Below are positions 32,301-47,300 of a DNA stretch of 64,000 nucleotides, one piece after another. The notes under the pieces were generated by a model that saw only the letters and a program-made list of their open reading frames with translations, was not told the origin of the DNA and searched no databases. The position numbers were made by a program, and so were the translations under genes. The stretch lies in the NCBI GenBank assembly GCA_022457155.1, contig JAJGOT010000163.1, positions 392,001 to 456,000 on the forward strand, in the 5' to 3' direction. The DNA comes from Cladopsammia gracilis. Taxonomy: Eukaryota; Cnidaria; Anthozoa; Scleractinia; Dendrophylliidae. Within the stretch, counting starts at the first letter, position 1, and each line of letters begins with the position of its first letter.

Positions 32301-35300
32301 AGAGGGGCCGTTTATAGAAAGATTCACGTGGAAAGGTCACATCCGTAAGGTGAGTCATTGGATTGATTATTATCCTCTTTCATCCCCATTTTTCCCACCA
32401 CATCACTGACCAGTGGGCTGACAGGGGGAAAAGGTTAAAAGTCTATGCTTCAAAATACAAAACCTAAAAATTCAATGCCTGGTTTCAAGACAGTGTCCAA
32501 ATACAAAGGTTTTCCAGCTCACCAATTATTATATTCACAGGTATAAGCTTACCTATGTTTTTGTTGTTTTCACCAACTGATCACAATATGCCAGCATTTA
32601 TTTCTTGTGACAAGAGCAAACAAACTGTTGAAAGATGTGTCATTTTGGCATTTCTGCTAATAAAGGATGCGCAATCCTAAGAGCTGGAATGGTTTGCTGT
32701 TGTCACAATGAAAACAAAATAATTATATCTATTTTATTTATTAGTCTGAGTTTCTATTCTTCCTTTTTAAACCGTGAATATGCGCAAGCATAATTAACAG
32801 GTTATCCGGTAACGGCGGCTAAATCACTTACTCGCTCGCTCATTCCATCACTCAGCTGTAAACTAAGTGACATAATGCTTTGTTACGAATGCATTTTGTA
32901 ACAACGTGAATCCAGCGATAAAAATAATTAATTTGTTGTAAACGAATATCTTTTTCAACCGAGACACACATTTTGATGCATTAATCTACCTTGATGTTCC
33001 TTGATGGTCGAGTGGTTTAGAGTGGGGAATTGCAATCGAGAGGCCGGAGTTCAAGTCACATTCAGGACCCTTCTTTTTTCTTTCTTTGGACTGGACATCG
33101 TGAAAGTGATGTACTGTTGTTGTTTTTTTGTGTTTGTCAAAAATCCTTATGTTTTAATTTTAAAAAAATATTGAACCGTGTCAGTGTGAAAACATAAGTT
33201 TACCGCAATATTACGTTATGTGTTAGCATTTCTTATTCACAAGTTGGCTCTTAGCATAGTCGCTACATAATTAATTATACTAACATTGATCAAATTAAAT
33301 CTTTGAAAATGGAATTAAGTGTCAATCGTTTCCATTTTCAATGCTCACGGTTGGATTTTGTTTCACCTGCCAATCAAAGCAACTCTGCTCGCAGGGCAGA
33401 AGAGAAAATGTTTGAAAGAATAATAAGATACATGTACAATTGCATCGGCTGTGGCAGTGCAAGTAAATCTTCCTTAATTGTCATTTTTTTCATGCTTTGA
33501 GCTGTTTTATCTAACAGCATTATATCTAGCAGAGCTCACTTTTTATTTAATGTCAAAAGGATGCTTGCACATGTGAATTAAAGGGTTGAGGGTACCACTT
33601 TACAGTATGATTGAATAAAATCCTAATGTGATTTGAGTGTGCCACTATACAGTATGATTGAATAAAATCCTAAAGTGATTTCTATCAGTTTCTCTGGGTT
33701 ACACCGTACTGTTGAGGACGCCACTTTACGGTGGCTTCTTTTCAGGCTTTTGGCATCCAAACATTTTCTTGAGCTTTGAGCAATAGAATTTACATGCACA
33801 CCATGGTATTGGTGTGAAGAGACTGTTCAGTATTACACTAATAGTTAAGGTCTTAATCATCAACACACAAGACTAGGTGGGTTCTCAGGAAAACCCACCA
33901 AGTTTAAACTTCTTTTATTTGTTCTGACACAGTGATCTTTACCAAACGAAATACTATAATATACAGCAGTTTTCAATTGAGTGTTGTAAAACCACTGAAA
34001 CCAAACCACTCAAACCACCAACCACCAAAGCGATCAGAACTTGATGCAAATACATGTGGCTAGTGCCAAGTCGAGAGTGGAAAAACGTGTGCGAAAAAGT
34101 TGCAACTGCTTTTACTACTGATCGGTTAGGAAAGTGGCTTAAGATTTCAGAGCTAATAACAAATTGTGTCAATGCAAAATCAATTTATTTCAAAATTACT
34201 TTTGACACACAATTGAAAACCACTATGTATCAAAGTATCTTTTTGCAGAAACGTCATGAAAATTTAGCCTTCAGTTAATGTTAATGGTATCGGGCATGTG
34301 GGTACACCCTTTTTTTTTCTTTCACCATTCTTTTCTAATTTGCAAGCATGGCCATCTACATAAAGATTTGGGTTATGCATTTTGTTTTCAGACTGATTTC
34401 ACTAACATTGGTAGTGAGCTGACTTAAAGGAGCTATGTGATGGTGATTTTGAGGTTTTTGGGTCAAAACTGCCCAAATTAAAACTAAGTACCTTTGTTGT
34501 ACACAGAATGCTTATAGAACACTAAGAGGAAGATATCAAGTGAATTTTCGAAGAGAAAATTGACCATAATTAATATATGTTAAGACAGAAGTGATAAGCT
34601 TGGAAAATGTGCCCAATTTTTTCTAGATGCTATCCATTTCCATCCTGGCCATTTGCAGGCCAAGACACTAATTTTTACTCTTACAGCACTGGCAGAAAAT
34701 TTTTTAACAAAACTGGATCCATTTTTTTTAGGATTTTCACTGAAATATAGATGTATTTTGGCTTTTTAAAGTAATACTAAAAATGGCGACAAAGCCCCTT
34801 TAAATGCGTAGGGTTTCTAACCACAGCCTTCTCACTAATTTATTACTCATGGGCGATAATTATTTTTGTTTTGGCTTTTGACCAACTGATTTCAAGACAC
34901 TGACATTTTTATTAACTCTTTCCTGCCTGAGAACCACTATAGTGGGCCCCTGATTAATAACTTGGTCAATATAAAAGGGATAGTTTCACGGTTCAGCGCA
35001 TGTGCAAAGAATAAAATGCTTTATTCGCTATCTTACCAATTTGATCAGTTAAAAAACCACTCATATTAACTTCAATAATCACATATTATAATTTAGTCCA
35101 AACAAAGCAAAGGATGACCAAAATTCACAGAAAATTACAACGGATCGCACCAACAGTCAACACTGAATTAAACCTTTGCCCCGTAGGATTTATTCTACGC
35201 TCTGGTGGCTTTCATAGCGCACATGGCTGTGTATAATGATCCATTCAATCAGCTAACTGACTGCAACATTTTCATGGGCAAATTTCCTGCCAGAGTTATC

Positions 35301-38300
35301 TACTCGCTTCCAATTGGCCTAAACAATACATACATACATACATACATACATACATACATACATACATACATACATACATACATACATACATACATACATA
35401 CATACATACATACTTTATTACCTTTCCCCAAGGGGGTTTTTCAAAGATAATTAAAACTAGCTAACAAGAATAATCGAAAAATAACTAATTACATTATGAT
35501 CATAAATATAAACCCTATTTACAAATATAAATTGAATTAATTAAGTTAACAATGAGTTACGTCATAGCTTGCACATGCGCCGAACCGTGAAAACCTACCT
35601 TTAAGGGCTTAATTTTCTTTCAATGAAATTTTGACATCAAACTCATGAGAACCCTCAAGCCTTAGATACTCGATCTTCGGTCAACTAAACCGGCCAATTA
35701 TGCAATATAAAACAATGGATGTGTTGATAGCTCATGCAATATGATTCACTATAGGCCTTAGCAAATGTGTGTTACATTTTGATGCATGATTTGTACTTCT
35801 ATGTTACATCGAACTGTATGAGGCGTGCCACCTGCCAGTTCAGATGGACAATAATAATTAAGTGCAAGCTGGCTGCATGATCAGTACTTTTATATGTTAC
35901 ATCAAACTGTATGAAGTGTGCCACCCGCCAGTTCAGATGGACAGTAATATTAAGTGCATGTTGGCTGCATGTTTAGTACTTTTATGTTACATTGAACTTA
36001 GCAAATGCGTGTTACATTTTGATGCATGATTAGTACTTTTATGTTACATCGAGCTGTATGAGGCGTGCCACCCACCAGTTCAGATGGACAGTAATATTAA
36101 GTGCATGCTGGCTGCATGATTAGTACTTTTATGTTACATTGAACTGTATGAGGCGTGCCACCCGCCAGTTCAGATGGACAGTAATATTATTAAGTGCAAG
36201 CTGGCTGCATGATTATTACTTTTATGTTACATTGAACTGTATGAGGCGTGCCACCCGCCAGTTCAGATGGACAGTAATATTAAGTGCAAGCTGGCTGCAT
36301 GATTAGTACTTTTATGTTAGGTCGAACTGTATGAGGCGTGCCACCCGCCAGTTCAGCTGGACAATAATATTAAGTGCAACTAACTGGCTGCATGATTAGT
36401 ACTTAAGTGGTCTTGGAAAGATCTGTTCATTGAGATAATGAAAGTGTACTCCTCTGATATCTGTGATATGGTTGACCACCCCTACAACTTTTTGCACTTT
36501 TTTGTGTACTAGAACACATGAGTGCTTCTGTTATTCTATGCATTTAGAGCTTTAAAATAAGCTATAGCTTAGGGTATACCAAGTATATGATAAAGTTTCC
36601 ACTCTATCAGGAGTAAAAACAGGAGAAAACAGTTTAAAGTTCCCTTAAGTTTCTTTTTTAAAGTAAACTGACCATTTAAGTCTCATCACAAATTTTCAGG
36701 CCAAAATAGCCCCCTTTAAAGGGTTTTTTTAGTACACTAACAGCTATGACCATTTTCCCAAGCAGCAACTGTACATATCACAGAAGTCAGTGATTCCATA
36801 ACTCTTGTTGTTGTTGGTTTATTTGCAGGATTGGCATCCAAGCACTTTTGAGCATTGGCATAATTTAGTAAAAGTGGAATTTATTGCTTTATATGTGGCT
36901 GTTGTAGTTCAATTTTATCCTTAATATTATTGGTTTAACATATCTACTCGATACAAGATTTTGCAAAGGGAATCAACATCACTGGCTTTGCTACAGATGG
37001 CACTATTCAGTACTTTGGCAACAATGTGAGCCACCATCAATGGTTAACAGTGCACTTCTTTGCTGGAGGAAATAAAGAAACAGTAAAAATAAAAGTAGAA
37101 ATTTCCCCTCTGTGTTTAGAGCTTGTATATTGGTATGGGGTCATTGTTCTAGGTGTAGCATTTGGCAATTTTTTTGTCAAATAATGGGCCAATGTTGTGC
37201 CTTCCGGTCTAAAAATGTGTATAGATTTTCCCATTTCGTTTTAAAAAAATAAGGAATAAATGAAATGACCACCCCCCCCCCCCCCCCCCCCCCTCAATGC
37301 CAAGAATTGGAACAAATGCAAAATAGTTTAAAATAGCACAAATCCTTTTTTTCTTTAAGTGACGTTTCCTTGGTGTTGCCGTCGTCGTTGCTTAAGCTCC
37401 CTATTGTTGATTTTATGCATAAAAATCCCATACTACCTTGCGGTCTCATCTTTAAGCGTAAAGCTTTCATCTGACAACGATATTAAAATAGCTGTGTATG
37501 AACATAGTCCAACTCTCAGACAGTCAGAGGTCACTCGCACTCACTCTTCCCTGAGTATCTCTGTACACATTAATTGAAATAGCTGTGTATGAACATAGTC
37601 TGATTCTCAGACGGTCCTAGGTCACTCGCACTCACTCTTCCGTCTTCCCGTATGATGTCCTTTGTCAGTTAAGGCCTTGCTCTTGACGTCATCTGACCGT
37701 TGAATTTTTCCACCAATCAAGAATGGGACTAAACGTACTCTGATTGGTGGAAATATTCAATGGTCAGATGACGACAAGAACAAGCCCTCAAAGAAAGGAC
37801 ATGAGACGGGCAGAGGAGGGAATGAATGCGAGCGACCTCTGACCATCTGAGAATCAGACTAATATTAACAGTGGTTAATACTAAGCATTATCCAATTTGG
37901 TTATTATTTAATAATAATAATAATAAAATAATAATAATAACAATAATAAAAGAACATGTTTATCCAGGATGACTGCGTCAGTTTAGAAAAAAAACTACTA
38001 TCAACGCAAGTCCTGCTAATTAAAATCTAACTAAACTAAACGAAAGACTCACAATAATACTATACAAATCAGAAAATTTAAAAATTGATGCTAAAAACCA
38101 TTTATATAATACAATTATATTATATTAGCTGCTCTCGCAACTTTTGAAAACCCCTAAACTGACTAACATTTAGTATCTGGTTGTGATTATTTTTGTTTTA
38201 TAGGAACTTGAATGACAACCAGCTAAAAGACTTACCCATAGGCATTTTTAAAAACAACACTCAGCTGGGACAGCCGTAAGTAAAATACTTTCTTAGCCCA

Positions 38301-41300
38301 GCCATTAATAAATGACAATTATACAATCAAGCCGATAGTTACTACTATGTTGATATTTTTTAGAGACTTGGAAAAACACCAGTTTGTTGTCACGACGGTG
38401 TGGCTTCCAGAAGAGGTTGATAAACGGGAAGATCAGTTTGGGCTGTAAGTTAATCAACACAATCCTACATGTGTAGTTAAAAATTGAAACTCAGATCTTT
38501 CTAACTAATCAAAGTAAATTCCTTAAAACATTTGTGGAAAAGCTTTAAACAATGATATCAGTTAAAGGGCGACAGTAGATTTGTAGCATGAAAGACTTCC
38601 CAGGGAATGGCTTGTGAGCAGTCGATAGTAAAACTGACAAATAAAGCGATACATAGAGTGATGCTCATCCATGTGATATCATCGGTTGATGAAGACCAGA
38701 AGAAACCAAAAGTGACTGCATGAAATGATAAATTTGCTATATTTGTAAACCATAATGAGCTGCAATGTAAAACAACATTAAAGGTAGCCCAAATACACTA
38801 TCAGCCACTTAAAAGGAAATAAGAGAAAGTCTTTAATTTGCTGGACGGTATTCATAACGGATGAACCTAAAACAGTCGTTTATCGACCTAAATGCTATTC
38901 ACTGAACTGACAATGAGTACCAAACTTATTTTTTTTAAAATTTATTGATAGGTCGGGAGTGGGGGGCGGGGGGTAACAATAATTTGGTTGTTGTTTAGAA
39001 TAATTAGGGAGATTAAAGTTTCGAGCAACTGGTTTATGTTACGTTTAATACACGAGTAGCAGTGTTTTATAAAGAGTATACATGTGATGCATTTTCATTA
39101 ATTTGATTGGGTCTGGGGCTCATGAATTATTAATCAGTTTTTGAAGTGGCGTTGAATGAAATTACAAAGACGCATCTTAACCAGTCGCTCGTAACTTCAA
39201 TCTTCATAGACTACACCAGGGTGACACGGAAAGCCGTACAGGTATAGAACACTACATTATCAACCCAATTCATATAACAAAGTTTTACTCAGCTTTTGAA
39301 TCTCTTTACGCTGTCCATATTTACCTCATCAACCCAATTGATATAACTAAGTTTCACTCAGCTTTTGAATCTCTTTACGCTGTCCATATTTACCTCATCA
39401 ACACAATTGACATAACGAAGTTTTAGTCAGCTTTTGAATCTCTTTAGGCTGTCCATATTTACCTCATCAACCCAACTGATATAACCAAGTTTTACTCAGC
39501 TTTTGAATCTCTATAGGCTGTCTGTATTTACCTCATCAACCCAATTGATATAACCAAGTTTTACTCGTTTTGTATCTCTTTACGCTGTCCATATTAACCG
39601 TATTAACCCAACTGATATAACCAAGTTTTAGTCAGCTTTTATATCTCTTTACGCTGTCCGTATTTACCTCATCAACTTAACTGATATAACCAATTTTTAG
39701 TGTTAAGAGTTTGTAGCCAGTTAATTATAAGGTAAGAAATTTTAAGGATTTTCATTGGAATGTCTTTTTCTCGGGCAAATCGTGGGAGTTTCTTTGAAAG
39801 TTTTTGCTGTGTTTGCGAACAGGCATTGAGTATATGTTACTAACGTTACTGCTAATTTTTTTGGCAGGTTCTTGTCTAACAATGACTTGACCAAATTAAA
39901 TCCAGGTGTTTTTGATAACAATCGTGGTCTAAAGACGCTGTAAGTATTAGACAAGAAAGTCCTTTTCGCAGGATGAGACGGAGACCAATTTAGACCGGGA
40001 AAGAATTAAAGTGCCCGCACTGACTGTCACCGTACCGTTTATAACAAAGGGATGGTATCACGGTTCGGCGCATGTGCACACTGATTAAATTGCTTTATTC
40101 GCTTTCTTACCAATTTTATCGGTTAAAAACCACTCACATTTATTTCAATAATCACATACTATAATAAGTCCAAAAAAGCGAAGGATAACCAAAATTCACA
40201 GACAATTCCAACTGATTACACCAACAAAGTGAACACTGAATGAAACCTTTGAACCGAAGGATTTATTCTACGCTCTGGTGGCTTTCATGGCGCACATGGG
40301 TATGTATAATCATCCATTTAATCAGCGGACTGACCGCGACATTTTCACGGGCAAGTTTCCAGCCAGAGATATCTACTCGCTTCCGATTGGTCTAAACAAT
40401 GAAATTAAACGCGTTACGTCATAGCTTGCACATGCGCCGAACCGTGAAACTCTCCCTTTAATCCTTGGACGTACATAAGAGGCGTGGACTCCCCCCTCCC
40501 GCTTAAACCTGATTTTCACTGGCGGAATAATCATAATGATTATCATAAGCTGTTTGGTTTCACTTGACGCAAATTCCTATGCTCCGGCTAGAAGGTTTTT
40601 CTTCGATTTTTTAAAAAGCGTTTATTGTTAACGCATACTGTCTTTAATAGCTGTTTCTTTATCTTTGAGACATTTTGGCAAAGTTTAAAGGAATAAACAC
40701 GTTTCGTTCAGCGGTGTTGTGTTTACTTTTTGTAGGTGGTTGGAAAGCAATGAGTTACAAGAATTGCCACCAGGCATATTTGATAAAAACAACGATCTGG
40801 AAATGCTGTAAGTTTATCTTAAACTGAATAATTTACTACTTGCAACCTTAGCTTAACTAACGACTGACGATATTTATTTTATATACAAATACCTTGGTTT
40901 AATATGGCTTTTAGCTATCCATTCTCATTACTTCTAAGGTAGCTAACTTTTCTTCCATCTTTACTACAAATATATATGCTTATGGCATTCTGGAGTCCAG
41001 CCGAAAATACATTGTTTATAACATAGGTTATTGCATTTTATTGCTTCTAAAGTATCATTCCTAGTACCGCAGGATGCTACACGTCAGTTACTTCACAAAC
41101 TTTCAACTAAAAGCCACAAAACTTTGCGACTTTCCTAAAATTATTTGGTCATTTTTTGATAAGATTGATTATGTTAATAATATGCGACATGGCTATGGCA
41201 ACCTAATTTAAGAAAAGCATGTTAAGCTAAATCTCGCACGTCGGAGTCGCGTTTTCCTCTGTTTAAATCAAAGGGGATGGGACTACTTTTACGTTGTTTT

Positions 41301-44300
41301 CGCACGAAATAGAGATACTTTGAACACCAAAAATGGTGGGTCCACCATGACAGTTTTAGGAAATTAAAACATAATTCCCACGTGGAGTGACGTCATGATT
41401 GCCGAGTTCCGTCTTTAAAGTAAACATTCGATAGGTAAGTGCACACTGTCCACCTTTTAGCCCCACCCTGGTCCCAAAAGGTAAAAGAATCTCGACCAAG
41501 CTGAGGAGGATCGAAGTTGGAAGATAAAATCTTTATTCAGAACCTCGCCCTTGAATAATGTGAAATGGAATTTGAAGAAGTTTGAAATTCTTTTATATTC
41601 CATCAGAATATATTATTGAGTGGACTAATTTGTATGCTGTTAATCTCATTTAATGTCCTTGTAAATGATGCAGTCTTTTGAACGGCAACAAGCTGAGGCA
41701 GTTAAACGAAAGTGTGTTTCATCGCCTGAAGAATTTAAAGTACTTGTGAGTGAATACCTCTTGCATTGTTTTGGAGAAGGTAGAGATCTTAACATGGAAA
41801 TTTCGTTACAGTGTTTAATGTTGCATTGTGAATGTTACATTGCTTAAGGTTACAGTGTACCTTCAGATCGAAAATTTATTGAAAAATTTTTTTTGGCGTC
41901 AAAATAAAGTTTACAGAATGAACTTTCATCCAAAAAAAAATTATCGAAAAATAGTGAAAATTGACGGAGAAATTACGGTACAACTTTTGTGGGCGGAGTC
42001 TGTTTATTAAACGATATGTTTTTTTTTTAAGCGCTGGTTTCTCAAAGTTAATTTTTCGCTTGTTGGGAACACTTAAAAGAGCTACAACTCAAAGGGAATT
42101 TGTTCGATTTTCCTCAAATTTGGACAGAAGCTAGGCTAACATATAATCAACAAAAAAGAGTCGGCGAATTTCTTAATTTCGAAAACTTTTTCGTCAAGAG
42201 CCATTTCCGTGCGATCATTCCAATTTTTTTATCCCTTTTTAGAAAATATTCTGTAACGTTTCACTGCAATGGAATATGGGAAATCGCCGACACGTTTTTT
42301 TAGCGCTTCGTGTTCGGAAACTCGAGAAAAAATCAAATTAGCAAAATACAATAATCGCTTTGAGTTATAGCGTTTTAAAGCTGATTCGGACGTTCGAATT
42401 TAGACGTCGTAAAAATTTCGACAATACATTTTATTACCAAATAGTTTCCATATTTAGATAGCCAGTTCTATAAGCTTTAATTTGATATCTGGGTTTAGGT
42501 ATATTAAGGACGGTGCCACCTATTGTTATTGCGCATACGTTCTGCGCATGCATTGCGCGATAGTCGCGCGAGACACTGGTTGTTTTTTAAACGCGAACGC
42601 GGGTGGTAAAGACTAAGTTCCGCCCACTTTTCATGTCAACTGTCAACTCCCTGGCTCAGTTTCTAAACTTTATATTTAATACAAGATAAATAGAGTTCTC
42701 AAAAATCTAAAAAAATGTGTTTATAGACCTTCTGCAGCCTAAAAGTGCTAAATTCTTTCTCTATTTTGCAAACGACACAGCCTCGGTAATGAAACTATTT
42801 TGAGCTAATTGGCGATGCTGCCTCGATCAGCAGAACGCGTACGTTTTGCCTTTCGTTACGAAGATTGTTTACATTGGCTTTTTTTCACCATTCCAAATTT
42901 TAACAAAACTTAAAGTAAAACCAGACTACTGTTTTTTATACATAAAACAAGCATCCTCAAGGCATAAAATCCAAGGAAAGGCTGGCATGTTGTTATTTCA
43001 ATTGACTGCAAGTTTTTGTTTGGCGACCAAACTCGCGTTGTTTGAAATTTTTGTTTATCTTGCAAAAATCTTTTGCCAGTGGCCATTTTTGCGAATAAAA
43101 AAGTATATAACAAAAGCAGAAAAAACAATTGTTCCTGACCAGTTAAATCAAACAAACGTCGAAAAGGAGAATTGAGATGAGCAAAGCGTTTCGAAAAAAC
43201 CGTTTTTCACAATTGATGAAGATATATTAAAAAAAACAAGGCTGAAGCCAGCAACTAGCTAAAGAAAACTGGCCGCTCCAAAGCTGGGAAGCATCCGACT
43301 TAAGTCTTCCCTCCCTGGATTGCTGGCAAGCATGGTTTTTGGTGTAATCTTTCGTAAACATATTTGTGCAATTAGGTTCAATTGATTTCCTTTATTCTCT
43401 ATTATAGGCAAGTGATGTTTTTCGAAGTCGCATCTTGTCAGTTCTCAACTTCTTTGCATTAGAGCAAATTTTGATAGGCGAAAAACTTGCCATGATTAAC
43501 TAAAAAGAAATCTTATCTTTTTAGATCGAATAAAGCCGTAGACTTAGGCAAAAAAAGTGTTTTATTATTTCACGATTTTTTTTACATTAAAGTGTAAACT
43601 CTTTTAAAGTAATCAGAGAATCCATGAAAACTACAGGAGCTTCACAAGAAAATCAGCACGCGGCCAAATGAAATTACAAAACTCGAGCACTTCTCAACAC
43701 ATATTTCTTAAATTTTGACTCCAAATAACCCTTAAAAGACTAACCTGCCAATCTAGAGTTTTTTTCGGCAGCCGACCAGTCACCTCGATATAGCACTGAT
43801 GTTTTCAAGTTGGTAATGGATCGGAAGAAGATGCACACAATGTAAAGTTCTTGTGCCCGAAGAAACATAATAAATCTGTAGATCCACTGTAGATCAATGG
43901 AAGTAAACCGATTTTGCCTTTTTACTCCTTTGCTGTGCTGTTTGACATTGAAATCTCCGAAAAATGTTTCTCAAAAGAGCACCTTACATCTACAAATAGA
44001 ATTCCTTTGAATTCTACAATGTTTGTCTTTTTATCGCGCCTGAAAGTGTTTAAAAGTTTTGAACGGTAAGCCGTCGAGTGGAAATCCCAGCATGCCCCTG
44101 AAAAAGACACGCACAATATTCGACTTACTAGGGAGGGCATAGAAAAAAATGTCGCGAACCCCGAAAGTGATTCCGTAAAAGTTGAAAATATCTAAATGTA
44201 ACTTGTAAAAACGCGTGGTGACCCCTACTTTTTATCTTATAAAATGGAAGTGGTAAGCATATTAAGCACCCCATTAATTTTTTGTTGTGGGCAAACGTTA

Positions 44301-47300
44301 TTAAGACCGTATTTTTGGCGAACGTGGGAAAGCTGTCAGGGCCGATAACGGCTCCGTTGTGATGATTTTGTAACTTAAAACACATAAACAGTAGTTGTTA
44401 TGTTACCATTTGTTATGTGTTTTAGAGATTTTTAGAATTATTGTTGCTTTTGTGCATGTAAAGGCGAATTCTAAAGAAATCCGCGAAGAAAGATCTATTT
44501 TTCCTTTTTTCGAAAAAATGCTGATGTCAGCATTTTTTCCAGATTGAAGCTTAAATATCTCCGAAAATTGCGTGGTTACCCCCAATTTTCTCTTTGGATT
44601 CCAATAGCCCCTGCTAAGATCTACTTTTCCCGCATAGTCAAAAACCTGGCAAAATACCTTGCCATTAGGTGGCACCGTCCTTAAGTGTAATCTTAAGACG
44701 CAAGAGCTGATACACTGGAGACACCCCCGAAGGTACACTGTAACCTTAATATTCATTACCTGCACGGAGACTGGGACTAAGCAAAACCACTTCCTGTGTC
44801 TGTTTTAGCTTCTTCTTTATCCCAAAACAGCCTCTTATCAGTCCTGACGGCATTTCTTTTAATACGATTATTGGGATGTTAAAACATGTTACAAAATGTC
44901 TTGTCATCGTACTAAATTTACGCCGCCAAAATAAATATTATACACGAATTTTAAGAGATTCGCGGTGGAAAAAGGCTATCCGTTTGATTATTGTTGCCTT
45001 TCTTGATGGCAAATGTTTCGGTTTTTAAAAATCACGAATGTCTTGACGTACTTTTTCAAAATGCAAGTGGCAGCTGGTTTCCTTGCTATCGGCTCACGAT
45101 GTTGCAGGTGTATTGTATTGTTATGTATAAACTTGAACATAGAAGCTATTGAGCATCTGGGCTAACACATTTCGAAAACTTACATGATTCAAAAGGTTCA
45201 TAAAGTAACAAGTTCTCTGGCACTTTACTTTGTTTATATTACCATAATTACCATAATTAATTGCGTTAATATTTTTTAGGTACTTGCAGCGTAATAAATT
45301 GAAAACCCTGCCACGAAATATCTTCAGAAACAATACCAAGTTAAAACGGCTGTAAGAAGGGTCTTCAATTCTTACAAATCAACCTACAGATCAACCTTAA
45401 AATGCATATATTAGGCTCGAGTAATACAAAGGGTAATATGGAAGTAGTAGTCAGTTTGTCCCTACAAACTCCGGCAGAACTAACGTTGATCTCGTTTTGA
45501 TCAAAAAATGGTTTAAGCTTCATGGGAGGTATGCAGAGGCAGATACAAAGTAGGGCCATCTTAGTTTGGCAATTATCCCATTCCGCGCCACTCCAGAAAC
45601 GGCGGGGAGACTGAGCACCATCTTTCGGCACTAGACTCTCTAGGATCGTTTGGGTAACTAGCGTTAGTTGCGATAGGTTGATGGTTTCCAAAGCCAATCA
45701 TTAACTAATCATAGCTCATATTGGTTACCCAAACGATGCCAAAAAACTCAGTGCCAAAAGGTGATGCTCATGCAGTCTCCCCACAGTTTCTGGAGTGGAG
45801 AATTCTGAATAATAATCACCGCACACCTCCCCCCTTTCTTTCTCCCCTCCCTTATCAGCAAGTCTGCATTGATCCGCCACTGGTATTTACGATAACATGG
45901 CAAAACGGTTACGTGCCATTTTGTTTTATACCTGATATTATGTTACTGTTGCAGGCGCATGAACGACAACGAGTTCACACGGTTAAATGGAAGTCTGTTT
46001 CGTGGCTTGAAGGAATTAGAGCAACTGTGAGTGGAGAATTTCAACTTCTTGTTAAAATAATTCATGCCCAATTTCAGAGCAATTCTCAGGCCCCGTCCAC
46101 ACTAATGCGTTTTCGTTTGAAAACGCGTACTTTTTTATGCGCGGTTTTTACCGTTCGTCCGCACTAAAACGATCAAAAACGGAGAATGAAATCGATGAAA
46201 ACGGAGGTTTCGAAAACGCTTTTCAAAGTGGAGACTTTTGAAAACGCAGGTCTATCGTTTTAGTGTGGACGGCAAAAACAGAGCTTTTCAAAAACGCTTA
46301 CGTCACAACCTGAGTAACGCATAGTATTGCTGACGCTATTGGAGCATGCGTATTGAACAGAAAAAGTCCGAGCAGAGCCTGGTGATGAAAACGCATCCTT
46401 GGATCATCGTTTTTCAGCTCCTAGAGTGGACGCAAATCTTTTTATTCGTTTTCGGGGAACCCAAAACGGAGGTTTTCAAAAACGCATTAGTGTGGACGGG
46501 GCCTCAGTAAAAAACAAATGGCAGACAAGATGGTCACCATCTTGGATCCTACCAAAAATTTAAATTTATCGTAAAAATAAGGACACTGAATTTGGTTTTG
46601 CTAGAATTGTGAAACATTGTATAATTAAACATTTTGCCGCTTTTGGTATCGTTTTTTCGTTTTTTTTTTTCACCGAAAAAAGGTGAAAAATGCAAAGTTC
46701 ATTCCCAACTTTGCAACGATATGAAACCCATTGTGGGATCTCACTTGCAAAGACGCAGTGTTGGAGTGGGACCCAAAACAAGTGTATATGCATACTTTAC
46801 GAGTTTATCCACTTCTCAACTTGTGAAGATGGTTCTTTCTACACAACATACTCAAATTGGAATTCCTAAACATGCAGTCTCTTGTGGCTAATCGTGCGAT
46901 ATGTCTTCAGTGCCGGCCCGTTGACTCATTCCAGAGCAATGACAACTAGTTTCCTGATACAAAACAATATAAAGCTATTGCCGGAAGCTATTGAATGTAC
47001 AAGTAGTTTTTCTTTTAAAAATGCTACCATCCTTTTTTACCTTTATCAGATAAAAGAAGAGAAAAAAGGCTGAGTTAAAATCATAATGATTGTGATATTT
47101 TGTCTTTAATAGGTGGCTATTCGACAACAACATCAAGACATTACAGCCTAAATTGTTTGCAGATCTCAGGAATTTAAAGGATCTGTAAGTAGCACCAATG
47201 AAACTCTTTTGTTCACACAAATTCTTGTTTGGAAAGTGATATTACAAAAATGTGTTGCCCATAGATATTTAATAGTTCGAGATACCAGGACTCTATTGAA

